Positions 25,493-35,652 are shown, counted from the first letter of the stretch. The stretch is 64,000 nucleotides of DNA from Myceligenerans crystallogenes (GCF_039529775.1 NZ_BAAANL010000009.1:70913-134912), one strand, 5' to 3'. A program made the numbers and translations. Notes: a model not told the origin generated them from the letters alone.

Positions 25493-26923
25493 ATGCTTCT
25501 GGGTCTGTTCTTCGATGTGCTGGACGCAGTCGAGGCGGACGGAAAGTCGGTGACCACCGCGCTGGAAGTTCTCCCTGACGGCGTGGGTGGCCCGGAGCGG
25601 AACTGGATTGCCAACGCTGTCCACGTGTACCCGGACATGCTGGCCGAAGGGTTGCGTCCGGTCCAGGACCACTGGGTGATCCAGACGGAGACGGCGACCG
25701 ACATCCGCGAGCTGTACGCGTGGGGACGCCGCTACGAGAGCGCCGACGGGCGGACCCGGGTCCTGGTGCTTCCGTCGATGTCGACGGCAACACGGCGGCC
25801 GGCGGGCGACGTGAAGACCGCAGTGTCCGCGTGTACTACGGCGTGGGGAAGGCCCGCGCCATGGCCGAAACCGAGCAAGTGGTCCGAGCCGTTCGCGATC
25901 CGCGGATCGGACGCAGATCTTCCCACCCTGGTGTCGGTGCGACAGGTCGGGTTGCTGGACGGCTCAGTCGTCGAGTTGTTCGATGGAACGCCCGAAGAGG
26001 CGATGGCACGGTATGAGCAGCAAGGCCGGGCCGCGGTCAAGCGCGCAGTGGCAGGCGGTCAGCCTGCACCGGGCAACAGCTGCTCAGGGTGCAAGCTGAT
26101 CGACGACTGCATAGTGGTGCCGAGGGTTCCTGGGCTTCTCGGCGTCGCCGACCCCGAGGCACCGGTGCGGTCGGTGTCGGCCACCACGCTGCGCTATCAC
26201 GACGCGTGTCCGCAACAAGCGCGGCTGCGTGGCCTCAACATGCCGGCAGGAGACACCGAGCCGCAGCCCATCCGTATCGGACGTGCCGTCGACGCGGCGC
26301 TGAACACGCTGCACGGGCAGGTGCACGAGCAGCCGTGCACGCGTGAGCAACTGGACTCCGTGCTCACCGATCACGTCGCAGGACTCGACGAGAGCGATGC
26401 GGAACTGGTGGTGGGGCGGCTTCGGCGGCACGTGGACACATGCTCGCGGCACGGCGGTTGTGAGATCACCGATGAGCAGCCGCAGGCGCGGATCACCGCG
26501 TTCGATCCGAACGCTTCCGTGGTGATCTACGCCGACCCCGATCTGCTGTACCGGGAGAACGGCGAGCTGGTGTGGCGGGAGACGACGGCGAGTTGGGCGC
26601 CACCGTCGAGCCGCAGGCACTTGTTCGAGACGCGCAAGGGCATCCAGCTCGCCCTGGCGGTGCTGCTGTGCCATGCGGGCGCCCTGGGCGAGCCTGTGGC
26701 CCGCGTCGAGATGGAGTACCTCACGGATCGGGGTGCTGACCTGCGCTTCCTTGATGTCTCCGACCCGGAGACTGTCGCGGCGGCCCGCGCCGTCATCGAA
26801 CCCATAGCCGCGCGCTGGCGCGCAGACGGCGCTTTCCCTGCCACGCCGGGTGCGGCGTGTGGTTCGTGTTCCTTCACTCGGTGGTGCCCGGATGCGGCAC
26901 CGGAAAGGACTCCTGATGCATGA
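25493..26923 (+). CDS. Cysteine-rich PD-(D/E)XK-like nuclease of the pPIWI-RE operon
   Basis: A 476-aa product if translation starts at ATG 25493; longer versions are possible. Two cysteine groups, CSGCKLIDDC (~197-206) and CGSCSFTRWC (~457-466), flank a RecB/Cas4-like domain and would suit an iron-sulphur cluster. In the nuclease core an ADPDLLY aspartate is followed by VWRETTAS where the family usually has E-x-K, so the catalytic lysine may be missing. The stop overlaps the next ATG by 8 bp. The neighbours make it part of the pPIWI-RE system; its own activity is uncertain. Confidence 0.6.
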   Translation: MLLGLFFDVLDAVEADGKSVTTALEVLPDGVGGPERNWIANAVHVYPDMLAEGLRPVQDHWVIQTETATDIRELYAWGRRYESADGRTRVLVLPSMSTATRRPAGDVKTAVSACTTAWGRPAPWPKPSKWSEPFAIRGSDADLPTLVSVRQVGLLDGSVVELFDGTPEEAMARYEQQGRAAVKRAVAGGQPAPGNSCSGCKLIDDCIVVPRVPGLLGVADPEAPVRSVSATTLRYHDACPQQARLRGLNMPAGDTEPQPIRIGRAVDAALNTLHGQVHEQPCTREQLDSVLTDHVAGLDESDAELVVGRLRRHVDTCSRHGGCEITDEQPQARITAFDPNASVVIYADPDLLYRENGELVWRETTASWAPPSSRRHLFETRKGIQLALAVLLCHAGALGEPVARVEMEYLTDRGADLRFLDVSDPETVAAARAVIEPIAARWRADGAFPATPGAACGSCSFTRWCPDAAPERTPDA

Positions 26924-28037
26924 GGTCTCCACGCAAAGCGTCGTGGCCGCGCTGGCGACGGCGATCTACGAGTTGTCCAAGCAGGAGGTGCCCGAGGGAC
27001 CGGCAGCGTACGACGACGACGTACAGCGCGTCTACAACCATGTGGTGCTCAGGACGCTGATCGCGGACGGGTACGAGACGCCCGGGAGCGTACCGGGCAT
27101 GCTCGACATGATGGCCGGCCAGCCGCTGTGCAAGCTGCTGCCCGGCGACCTCGGCGATGACGAGGACGCGGTCCTGCTGTCGGATGCGCGGCGCCCCACC
27201 CAGGAGTGCATGGAACGGATCGTGAACACGAACCGCGACGTCATGGGTGAGAAGTTCGAGAACGCGATCATGAAGCGGGTGTTCCAGGCGTGTCAGGCCG
27301 CCGAGTCGCCCGAGTCGTACGTGGCGTTCCGGCGCCTGCTGATCAGCGAGCCGACGCTGACGAAGAAAGAGATGACCGCCTGGTTCACCGAGATCGACCT
27401 GCAGCCGGTCGCCGAGATCCTGGAGGCCTGCTACACGACGGCCCCGGCCTCGCTGTGCAGGGACGGCCGGTACGCCCAGTGCGACGGATGCGGCTGCCTC
27501 CTGAGGCCGGCCGAGCGGGACGAATGGCAGTGCGACCTGGACCGCTGCCGCGGGTCACGGACCCGCGTGCGGCGATACCTCGATGCCGACACCCCCGGCG
27601 GGGTGCACCACCTGGAGTTCCCGCTGCGGGTGTTCGTCACGGGGCCGGGCATCTTCGAGGTCGGCCTGGAACGGAAACTGCGCAAGCGGGGGCTGAAGGT
27701 GCTGATGTGGCCCGCATACGACGCCTACGACCTGCTGATCACCTTCCCGGACGGCACCCGCTGGGCGATCGACGTCAAGGACTACGCCCACCCCGGCATC
27801 CTCGGAGCCCGGTTCCCGGGATTCAGGTCCAACCCACCGGCGGACAAGAAGTTCCTCGTGGTCCCGGACTACCGGAACAAGAAGCGCTACCGGCTCCGAT
27901 TCGGCAACGCACGCAAGAACGCCGGCAAGAGCTCCATGGCCCTCACATTCGAGAAGGAACTGCTGCAGGAAGTGGACAAGAAGCACGTCCCCGGCCCGGC
28001 GAACGGGCAGATCAGGAAGGAGGGCCCCGATGCGTAG
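26916..28037 (+). CDS. Restriction-endonuclease-like protein associated with pPIWI-RE
   Basis: This 373-aa protein starts at ATG 26916 after GGAAAGGA. The N-terminal ~180 residues are helical, a zinc ribbon follows (CDGCGCLL ... CDLDRCRG, about residues 190-215), and the C-terminus is a PD-(D/E)XK fold with WPAYDAYDLLITF and the catalytic DVK in WAIDVKDY near residue 285. These features match the REase known to accompany pPIWI-RE proteins. It overlaps both neighbours by 8 bp. The likely job is DNA cleavage guided or licensed by the PIWI protein and helicase. Confidence 0.8.
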   Translation: MHEVSTQSVVAALATAIYELSKQEVPEGPAAYDDDVQRVYNHVVLRTLIADGYETPGSVPGMLDMMAGQPLCKLLPGDLGDDEDAVLLSDARRPTQECMERIVNTNRDVMGEKFENAIMKRVFQACQAAESPESYVAFRRLLISEPTLTKKEMTAWFTEIDLQPVAEILEACYTTAPASLCRDGRYAQCDGCGCLLRPAERDEWQCDLDRCRGSRTRVRRYLDADTPGGVHHLEFPLRVFVTGPGIFEVGLERKLRKRGLKVLMWPAYDAYDLLITFPDGTRWAIDVKDYAHPGILGARFPGFRSNPPADKKFLVVPDYRNKKRYRLRFGNARKNAGKSSMALTFEKELLQEVDKKHVPGPANGQIRKEGPDA

Positions 28038-31000
28038 CACGAAGAACTGGAGCGCGTCGATCACTCGCGCCCTGCGCACGATGACCAGCACTCACCCGGA
28101 ACCACTCGGAGCAGCAGAGCTCGCCGAGGTGGAACTCGCGCTGTTCCTGCTGGCCGAGGTCAAGGAGGACGCCCGGGCGATCGACGTGTGGCCGCTGCTC
28201 GGCGGCTACCCATACGCCCGCGCGTTCAACCCGCGGCTGACACCCGAGCAGGACCGCCGCGTCCAGACGGCGCGCTACTACCTGGCCGGGCTGCGGCGCC
28301 GTCACATCTGGCTTCAGCGCCTGGAGCGGTACATGGCCGTGGACCAGCAGTACCGCGGCTACGACCTGGACGCGATGGACGCCGCTGCAGCGCGCCGCGA
28401 TCCTTCGATCGCCCCCGGGCGGTTCGACATCTACGACCAGGCACTCGATGGCCTCGCAGTAGCACCGGGCGAGGACCTGCCCCTGGCAGGAGCCGGTCAG
28501 CAGCGGTTCAGTGCCGGGCGCCGGGACCTGTCGGTGAACATCCCGGAGCCTCTGGTGACCGACGCGGTCCCGGTACCGATGCCGCTGCGCGCGGGCAAGG
28601 CGGGCCAGGGCAAGCCGATCACCGTGTCGCACCGAGACCTGCTCAACGCGGCCCGCGCCATGATGGCCGCGGAGCGCGCCAACGACGTCCCCCGGCCGCG
28701 CGACTGGGTGCGTGACCTGGAGGACGTGGAGATGTCCCTGGCGGCGGCGCCCAGCTTCGCGGGGGACGGATTCGTCCACGCCAAGGACTGGGAACTGACC
28801 GTTGACGGCCTGTTCCACCTGGTCGGGATGGTCGGCGCCGGTAAGAGCACGATCATGCACCTGCTCACCTACCACTGCGTGGTGGAACTCGGGCTGAAGG
28901 TGACTGTCGTCGTCGGCGACGTCGCCGAGAGCCTCAAGACCGTCGCCACCTTCAATGCCCTGGGCAGTGAACGAATCTCCGCGGCCCCGATCGTGGGCCG
29001 GTCCACGCGAGAGCGGCACATCCTGCGGCTGCACCGCCGCCAGCACTCGGCGGGCAAGGCGTCGATGCTGGAGCACTCGAGCCCCGCGTTCGACTACCTG
29101 TCCAGCGCCTGCCCGATCGACGCGCTGCGGGGCTACGAGGGCGCCGACCTGCTGCGCATTCACGAGGCACCGTGCGAGCGGCTGTACCCCGCAGGTGTCG
29201 TCGTCGAGCGGGATCCTCTGGCGGTGGGCTCGGACAAGAACGCCGCGGCTTCGGTCCCGGCGTCGAAGGCTTCGCGGACTGCTCATGGTTGTCCGCTGTG
29301 GACTCGTTGCCCGCGGCACCGTGCGGCGCGTGACCTCGTGGACGCGCCGGTGTGGGTGGCGACGATGGCCGGCCTCCTGCACGCCCGGTTGCCACGCCAC
29401 CAGACCGGTGAGCGGGTGCGTTACCTGGAGGCCGCCGCCGACCGGAGCGACCTGATCATCATCGACGAGGCCGACCGCGTCCAGACCCAGCTCGACGATG
29501 CGTTCGCGCCGGCCGCCACACTGTGCGGCAGCGGTGACGACTCGTGGATCGACTGGCTGCAGCGGCACACCATCACCCGGGCCACCGCCGAGGGCCGCAA
29601 GCACCTGACCGACAGCCAGATCGCGCGCTGGACCGGATCGCTCAACGTCGTGCACAACGCTGCGGACCGCATCTACACGATGCTGAACAACGACAAACCG
29701 CTGCGCGACTGGGTCGGCACCAAGTACTTCAGCGCCATGACCCTGCACCAGGAGCTCTACCAGGACTGGATCGACCCGGACGCGGACGACGATGAGAAGC
29801 GCGCCGCGAAAAAGTTCTTCGACGACGTACTCAACGCGTTCCGCGACCGGCCGGTTCAGGCGGTACGTGACCGTACGACGGACAAGGGAGCACTGGTCGC
29901 GGAGCTGGTCGACCTGACCAACCTGCTCCTGTCGTCCGGCGACGACGACGCGGCCGGCCGCCTCGACGACTGTCTTGCCAGGCTGACCGGCGGCGCGTCC
30001 AGGACGTCGCGGGAGCAGGGCCGTAACCGCAGGCGGTTCGCGTTCGCGATGCTGGTCGCCGCGCTCGACAACCAGCTGACGGTGCTGATCAGCATGTGGC
30101 CCGGCGTGGAGGCCGCGCTCAACCTGGAGGCCGCAGCCAACGCCCTCACCCACCGGCCGCCGCGCGACTTCGAAGCGGTCATGGTCGAGTCCCCGATGGG
30201 GAACGTGCTGGGGTATCAGTTCACCGAGGAGGAGCCCGGCCCGCCGGCCCACAGCGGAGCGTTGCGGTTCTTCCACTGCAACGGCGTCGGGCGTGACCTC
30301 CTGCGCAAGCTGCCCCGACTCGGACTGTCCGAGGAGGTCCCCGGGCCGCACGTCGTGCTGATGTCGGGGACGAGCTGGGCGGGCACGTCGACGCGGTACC
30401 ACCTGGGTGTCCCGGTCAAGGCGATCCTGCGTCCGTCGCCGGAGAAGGTCGCGGCGCTCCACGAGAGCGCCGCGTACACGGCCTTCCAGTTCAGCAAGGA
30501 CGAGGCCATCCGGATCTCAGGGACGGGCAAGAACCGCGAGGCGGCGGTCAAAGAGATGCTCAAGCAGCTCGCCACCACCGATCCCGCGCTCGGCCCGGCG
30601 GCCAAGAGCGCGCTCGAACTGGAGCTCGACGAACTGCCGACCGAGCGCCGTCGCATCCTGCTGCTGACCGGTTCCTACGACGAGGCGCGGATGGTGGCCA
30701 ACTACCTCAACGACCGGCCACGCTGGAGCGGGAAGGTTACCCACCTCATCGCCGACGACGCAGATCGTGACGACGCCTGGTACTCCCTGCGTCGCGGAGA
30801 TGTGGCAGGCTACGCGAGCCTGGACAGCGAGATCCTCGTCGCGCCGCTCCTGGCCGTGGAACGCGGGCACAACATCGTGCTCGAGGACGGCACCGCTGCA
30901 CTCGGGTCGGTCTACTTCCTCGCGCGCCCGCACGACCGGCCCGACAACATCAACCTCGCCATCTACGCCATCAACGACTGGGCGATGCGCTACACGGCAC

Positions 31001-31437
31001 CCGGCGGCGGATTCGGAGACCTGCCCGGCGCGCACGACACGCTCGACGACGCAGCCGGAGCGTTCCGCAACGAGGCGCGGAAGAACTGGTACCGGTACCT
31101 GATCCGCAGGATCTCGTGGAGCAGCCTGAGCCACGACGAGAAGAGCGCGTTCGCCTGGGACCAGATGGTCGTGATGTGGCAGGTCATCGGACGGCTCGTA
31201 CGCGGCGGCGTGCGTGCACGCGTGCACTTCTGCGACGCCGCGTTCGCTCCGCTGGACGCGCAGGCCGACGGCGCCTTCGACACCGAGCACACCGGGTTGC
31301 TCGCCCGCTTCGAGTACATCCTGCGCCCCTACTTCGACCCGCACCACACGAGCGTGTCCGCAGCCGACCGGACGGTCGCCCAGGCGTTGTTCGGGCCGTT
31401 CTGGGACGCACTGATCAACATCAACGAAAAGGAGTGA
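28030..31437 (+). CDS. DinG-like helicase of the pPIWI-RE system
   Basis: The 1135-aa protein has a ~250-residue N-terminal domain typical of pPIWI-linked helicases, then Walker A GMVGAGKST (266-274), a cysteine pair in HGCPLWTRC (~421-429) placed like the iron-sulphur cysteines of XPD/DinG helicases, and the DEAD-type Walker B IIIDEAD at ~477-483. Later helicase motifs include LMSGTSWAGT near residue 780. It would unwind DNA or R-loops for the PIWI partner. It begins within the nuclease gene and ends 4 bp before the pPIWI-RE gene. Confidence 0.82.
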   Translation: MRSTKNWSASITRALRTMTSTHPEPLGAAELAEVELALFLLAEVKEDARAIDVWPLLGGYPYARAFNPRLTPEQDRRVQTARYYLAGLRRRHIWLQRLERYMAVDQQYRGYDLDAMDAAAARRDPSIAPGRFDIYDQALDGLAVAPGEDLPLAGAGQQRFSAGRRDLSVNIPEPLVTDAVPVPMPLRAGKAGQGKPITVSHRDLLNAARAMMAAERANDVPRPRDWVRDLEDVEMSLAAAPSFAGDGFVHAKDWELTVDGLFHLVGMVGAGKSTIMHLLTYHCVVELGLKVTVVVGDVAESLKTVATFNALGSERISAAPIVGRSTRERHILRLHRRQHSAGKASMLEHSSPAFDYLSSACPIDALRGYEGADLLRIHEAPCERLYPAGVVVERDPLAVGSDKNAAASVPASKASRTAHGCPLWTRCPRHRAARDLVDAPVWVATMAGLLHARLPRHQTGERVRYLEAAADRSDLIIIDEADRVQTQLDDAFAPAATLCGSGDDSWIDWLQRHTITRATAEGRKHLTDSQIARWTGSLNVVHNAADRIYTMLNNDKPLRDWVGTKYFSAMTLHQELYQDWIDPDADDDEKRAAKKFFDDVLNAFRDRPVQAVRDRTTDKGALVAELVDLTNLLLSSGDDDAAGRLDDCLARLTGGASRTSREQGRNRRRFAFAMLVAALDNQLTVLISMWPGVEAALNLEAAANALTHRPPRDFEAVMVESPMGNVLGYQFTEEEPGPPAHSGALRFFHCNGVGRDLLRKLPRLGLSEEVPGPHVVLMSGTSWAGTSTRYHLGVPVKAILRPSPEKVAALHESAAYTAFQFSKDEAIRISGTGKNREAAVKEMLKQLATTDPALGPAAKSALELELDELPTERRRILLLTGSYDEARMVANYLNDRPRWSGKVTHLIADDADRDDAWYSLRRGDVAGYASLDSEILVAPLLAVERGHNIVLEDGTAALGSVYFLARPHDRPDNINLAIYAINDWAMRYTAPGGGFGDLPGAHDTLDDAAGAFRNEARKNWYRYLIRRISWSSLSHDEKSAFAWDQMVVMWQVIGRLVRGGVRARVHFCDAAFAPLDAQADGAFDTEHTGLLARFEYILRPYFDPHHTSVSAADRTVAQALFGPFWDALININEKE

Positions 31438-31441
31438 CCCC

Positions 31442-34279
31442 ATGGCTTACGAACACATCGACCTGGCCGCCTACCGGCTACGACAGCCCGCAGACCTGCC
31501 GAGCCTGCTCGGCGAACTGCACGAGTTCGCCGTCCCGGAACACTGGCCCGGCCTCATCCGCGAGGTCTGGGAGGCCAACAGCGACAAGCCGGTCGACGCG
31601 AAGAAGCACCTGCCGGTCAGCCGGCTGAACCAGTCGATCAACGCGCTCATCCCCGACGTGTTCTACACCGGGTACGAGATGGACCCCGAGTCGCCGAACA
31701 CCTGGCTGTACGCCCGCAAACCCGTCGAGACCCGCCTGCTGAAGCGCCTCATGCAGGCATACCTGCAGGAATGGCTCGGCGACGCCGCCGATTTTCCGAA
31801 GCTGCGCCGCGTGATCAGCGAGCTCGACGTCGAGAATCACGCCGCCGACTGGAAGCCCGCGGCGATCGATCCCGCGTGGGTGGGCATCAACGACTCCGGC
31901 ACGGCGAGGGTGAACCCCGTGCTGTTCCGGCTGATACCCGAGGCCATCGCCGAGCGGATCCTGGCCAAGGGGCCGTTCGACGGCGAGCTCCACTTCGTCC
32001 AGGCTGCGGCGTACGACGGCGTCGAACTGGTCTCCTGGCCGCCGCTGGAGCACCCCGACACCACCAAGCGCGGAGAACCACGGATCGGCTACTACTCCGC
32101 CGTGCTCAAGATCGCCCTGCGCATCACCCCCTTCGACTCCACGCCACGCCTGCACCTGGGCATCCACACGCGACGCTGGGTCTCCGAGGGCAAGCTCTTC
32201 ATCCCGCCCCGGAAGAGCGCGTCGGTGTTCGTCCAACCGCTGCCTGACCCCGACACCGGCTTCCAGGGGACACGGCTCGCCACCCCCAGCCTCAAGTCGT
32301 ACAACGGCGGCAAGCGCACCGTGTGGTACCGCAGCGGGCCGCAGGGAGTGCTCGACCGCCTGACCATCGGGGAGAAGTTCCCCGAGGCCGGACGCCTCGG
32401 CACCGACCCTGCCGCCTACCTGAGCCCCGGGTCACCGATCCGTGCGGCCGTCACCCACCACTCCCAGATGGGGCCGCATATCGTGGCCACCGGCGTCATG
32501 CCCGAGGAACGGCGTCGCATCCTGTCCTGGGCCGCCGAAGCCGTCGAAGACGCCTTCGAACCCGGGCTGGGCCTCGCCCCCACCTTGCTCGGACGGCCAA
32601 GGCAGCCGCGCGAGTACCAGAAGCTGAGGTCCATGCCGACCGCACCCGACGTCATCGACGAGCCCGAGTCGGGTGCCAGCCTCGACGAGATCGACGAGTA
32701 CGAACAGTTCCTGACCTCCATGGTGGAGTACGAGGCCGAGAAGGTGGTGGCCGAGACCAAGCGGAGCATCCAGTCCGAGGAGAACGCCCAGCGATACCGC
32801 AACCTGCTCAGCCGGAGCCTCGACGGCGAGGAACTCCGCATCGACGTCGTCACGGACACCGACGCGGTACGTGACGCGCTCGTGGCTGCCGCGCAGGACG
32901 CACTCGGCCTCGAGCCGACCAGCGAAGGTACACCCGAGGGACAGACGCTCTTCCAGCGAGACGGTCTCACCGTCCGCCTGGTCCACCACGACACGGGTAC
33001 GCTGACCAGCCCGCTCGGCGACGGCGTCGAACCGCCCGACGTCGGCAAGGCCCACAAGGCGGCGGTCGACGAGCGCAAGAAGCAGGTCCAGGAGTTCTTC
33101 GGCAACCTGGGACGCGCCGCCAAGCTCGCGTTCGTCGAGATCGGATCGCCGGACAAGAACTTCAAGTACCGGTACCGTCGCGCGGACCCGTACATCGCGA
33201 TCAGGCAGGGCGCGGCCCGCGCCGGCAGGGTCACGCAGTTCATCACCACCGACGGCAAGGGCGACCTGGCCATGCGCGCCAAGTCCGCGTGGGAGGACGG
33301 CATCCGAAGCATCGGCATCGCCCCCACCCCGCGGCACTCCAAGAACGTCACGACTCCCGACGATCTCGTCCAGGTGGCGATCTGGCTGATCCGCCGGAAC
33401 ACCACGCAGGTCGCGAGCGCGCCGATCTACATGCCCATCGCCGTCAAGATCCAGCCGGGTCAGGCGGGAGTGCAGGCCAAGACCCCGGAAACGGACGGCT
33501 GGATCCCGTATCACGAGCTCCTGTGCCAGCTCGCCGGTGCGGAGCCGCGGCCCAAGGAGATGGCCGACAAGGGGAAGCAGCGTGAAGAGCTGATGCGGTT
33601 CGCGCGCACCGTCGTGTCCCAGTTCAAGGGTCTCCCGACCCTGCTTCTGACCAGCGCCACCAACATGCGCTCCCGCTGGACCTGGCTCCTGGACGACGGC
33701 CTGGAACTCGACCGGATCTCTTTCGGCGAACCGAAGTCGCACAAGCTCACGACCATGTTCAAGGGACTGCGAACCGTCCGAGTGCGGACGGACGCAGGAC
33801 GCCTGGAAACCCCCATGTGGTGGGCGGCGCCCGAGGACAAGGACGCGATCGCGGGCATGTCCAAGGGCCTGTGGCAGCTCACCGACGCGGATGAGGAGAA
33901 CCGGGTCTTCTACAGCCTCGCCGACAAGAATCCCCACATCAAGAACCCGGGACGGCTGCGCAAGTTCACCCGCGACGGCACGAACGCCCCCGCGCCGCAC
34001 CGGGCCACACCGATCCCGAAGATGCTCGAACTGACCGTCGCCGGACTCGGCCCGGGAGACCCCGACCCCGTGCACTGGGCGATGTTCGTCCACCAGCAAC
34101 GTTTCACCCCCGAATTCATGGAAGGACGCGCGCTCCCGTACATCCTGACCCTCTGCGAACGCGCGGGCGACTACGCCTCACCCGACGGTCTACCCGACGA
34201 CGGACGCGGCGAAGCCGCCGACGAGCTGGCACCACCCGAGCCTGGCATCCAGGGCACGCTCTTCGACGACGAGTGGTGA
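31442..34279 (+). CDS. pPIWI-RE protein (prokaryotic PIWI/Argonaute-like, MID and RNase H-fold domains)
   Basis: A 945-aa protein following AAGGAG by 6 bp. The N-terminal half has the pPIWI-RE signature region with LGIHTRRW near residue 240-247. A MID-like section follows (residues ~560-620, YRRADPYIAIRQG and GRVTQFITTDGKG), and the last ~280 residues form the RNase H-fold PIWI region (VRVRTDAGRLETPMWW, PIPKMLELTVAGLG and PVHWAMFVHQQRFTPEF). The family is named for conserved Arg and Glu residues in the PIWI part, which I cannot pin to single positions here. With the helicase and nucleases it forms a predicted nucleic-acid-guided defence against plasmids or phages. It is the last gene of the operon. 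Confidence 0.85.
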   Translation: MAYEHIDLAAYRLRQPADLPSLLGELHEFAVPEHWPGLIREVWEANSDKPVDAKKHLPVSRLNQSINALIPDVFYTGYEMDPESPNTWLYARKPVETRLLKRLMQAYLQEWLGDAADFPKLRRVISELDVENHAADWKPAAIDPAWVGINDSGTARVNPVLFRLIPEAIAERILAKGPFDGELHFVQAAAYDGVELVSWPPLEHPDTTKRGEPRIGYYSAVLKIALRITPFDSTPRLHLGIHTRRWVSEGKLFIPPRKSASVFVQPLPDPDTGFQGTRLATPSLKSYNGGKRTVWYRSGPQGVLDRLTIGEKFPEAGRLGTDPAAYLSPGSPIRAAVTHHSQMGPHIVATGVMPEERRRILSWAAEAVEDAFEPGLGLAPTLLGRPRQPREYQKLRSMPTAPDVIDEPESGASLDEIDEYEQFLTSMVEYEAEKVVAETKRSIQSEENAQRYRNLLSRSLDGEELRIDVVTDTDAVRDALVAAAQDALGLEPTSEGTPEGQTLFQRDGLTVRLVHHDTGTLTSPLGDGVEPPDVGKAHKAAVDERKKQVQEFFGNLGRAAKLAFVEIGSPDKNFKYRYRRADPYIAIRQGAARAGRVTQFITTDGKGDLAMRAKSAWEDGIRSIGIAPTPRHSKNVTTPDDLVQVAIWLIRRNTTQVASAPIYMPIAVKIQPGQAGVQAKTPETDGWIPYHELLCQLAGAEPRPKEMADKGKQREELMRFARTVVSQFKGLPTLLLTSATNMRSRWTWLLDDGLELDRISFGEPKSHKLTTMFKGLRTVRVRTDAGRLETPMWWAAPEDKDAIAGMSKGLWQLTDADEENRVFYSLADKNPHIKNPGRLRKFTRDGTNAPAPHRATPIPKMLELTVAGLGPGDPDPVHWAMFVHQQRFTPEFMEGRALPYILTLCERAGDYASPDGLPDDGRGEAADELAPPEPGIQGTLFDDEW

Positions 34280-34920
34280 TCGCGCCACCGGGTGACGGCG
34301 TGGGGCCAGCGAACGTCATGCTGTGCCCCACGCCGTGCGACGAGGGCGACATCGGCGCGTAGACCATCGTCCACACGATCGAGCCGCGAACCTGCTGCGC
34401 CAGACGTATTCGCGTCACGCCGATATCCGTCATCGCAGGTCAGCGCCACCCAGGCTTACGGAAATCCTCGGCAGCCCTCCAACCCTCCGATCCTGCCGCG
34501 CTTATGCCGCGTTTTGGTACGCTGAGGTACGTCCAGCGCCGTCTGGATACGGAGAGCCCCGGGAATTCCCTCGCGGCTCTGACCAGCTAGAACCAGGTTT
34601 TCGCTGGTAGCGGCTCAGCCGAGTTCCGCCTCCGAGCGCAGGACGCAGAACTCGTTGTCGTCGACGTGGATGCTGGCGTCGCTACGAGGGCTCGTGCCTT
34701 GATGCTGCATGTAGCCTCGCCGATCGACTGGCTCATCGTGGAGACCTGTTGAACTCATCCCGCCCGACGGCAGCCGTGTTGCTCGAGACAGCACCGATCA
34801 CCGTCACGACTCAGGAGTATTGACCGATTTATCGTCCCTGGTTACGGTGATGCCTGTCTGAGCAGGGGGAATAGCGCCGGTGCGTTCTTGCACTCCTGCG
34901 CCCTCCTGCGGAAGGTCGTC
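34280..34920. other. Gene-poor stretch with a VOC-family remnant
   Basis: No complete gene is visible in these 641 bp. On the minus strand, 34615-34710 encodes a short frame ending in DDNEFCVLRSEAELG and a stop, which matches the C-terminal tail of glyoxalase/VOC proteins; the rest of that gene is absent. The remainder shows no convincing frame, RNA or repeat and is probably scar DNA of earlier insertions. Confidence 0.35.
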
Positions 34921-35652
34921 ATGTTTGTTCGCAAGGCTCGCGCCTGGTCGGTGCGCGGGGTCGTGATGGTCACGGTCGCGGCGGTCGCTGTGGTCATGAC
35001 TGGATGCACGAGGCCGGCGGATGCCGAGCCGCCGTCCCCGACGGCCGCGTCGACGGATGGCGGTGCGGCAGTTGTCGACGCCAGTTCTGAACTGGAGAAA
35101 CTGCCCGAGGTCGAGCGGTTCCTGGAGCAGGCGATCGCGCAGGTGCGGCAGAAGTACCCGGATCAGGTTCCCGGCGATCTGACGGCTGCCTCGGTGATGG
35201 GCGAGCTGGACGCGATCGACAGACATGTGGACGCCGATGGCGTGCTCGACTACGCCGCCGCGAAGAGTGATCCCGCGATCAGCGCCGACACGCTGGACCC
35301 GTATGCGCGGACCTACCGGACCTTGGGCGGAGATCTGACCGGCACCGGAACTTCGGATACCGGCGGGACGGACGGGGATGACGCCCAAGCGGCGCCCGAG
35401 GGCTCGGGTGGCGGCGAGCCGGTGGTACCAGCCGCGCATGCATCACTGGTCAGCTTCCGAACCACCGCCGACGCGCCGGCGGGGGAGGCGAGGCCGGACG
35501 ACCCTCGTGTGGGCTATCAGGGGCCGCGGCAGTTTGTGTCCGGTACGCCCGAGAGGGTCGAGGACTACCGGGCCTTCGGGGACGAGATCCTGCAGGGCAC
35601 CCATCGTGCCTGGCCCTTGCCGGTCGGGTCCAGTGACCTGGTGACGAGGTAG
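34921..35652 (+). CDS. Lipoprotein gene cut short by an insertion sequence
   Basis: The frame begins at ATG 34921 after GGAAGG with a signal peptide and lipobox VMTGC (Cys29), so the product would be exported and lipid-anchored. The mature part is Asp/Gly/Thr-rich with helices near residues 50-110 and matches no family I recognise. From 35601 the codons are antisense to an IS256-type transposase (reading WPLPVGSSDLVTR to a stop at 35652), so the native C-terminus is lost. The remaining protein is probably not functional. Confidence 0.6.
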   Translation: MFVRKARAWSVRGVVMVTVAAVAVVMTGCTRPADAEPPSPTAASTDGGAAVVDASSELEKLPEVERFLEQAIAQVRQKYPDQVPGDLTAASVMGELDAIDRHVDADGVLDYAAAKSDPAISADTLDPYARTYRTLGGDLTGTGTSDTGGTDGDDAQAAPEGSGGGEPVVPAAHASLVSFRTTADAPAGEARPDDPRVGYQGPRQFVSGTPERVEDYRAFGDEILQGTHRAWPLPVGSSDLVTR

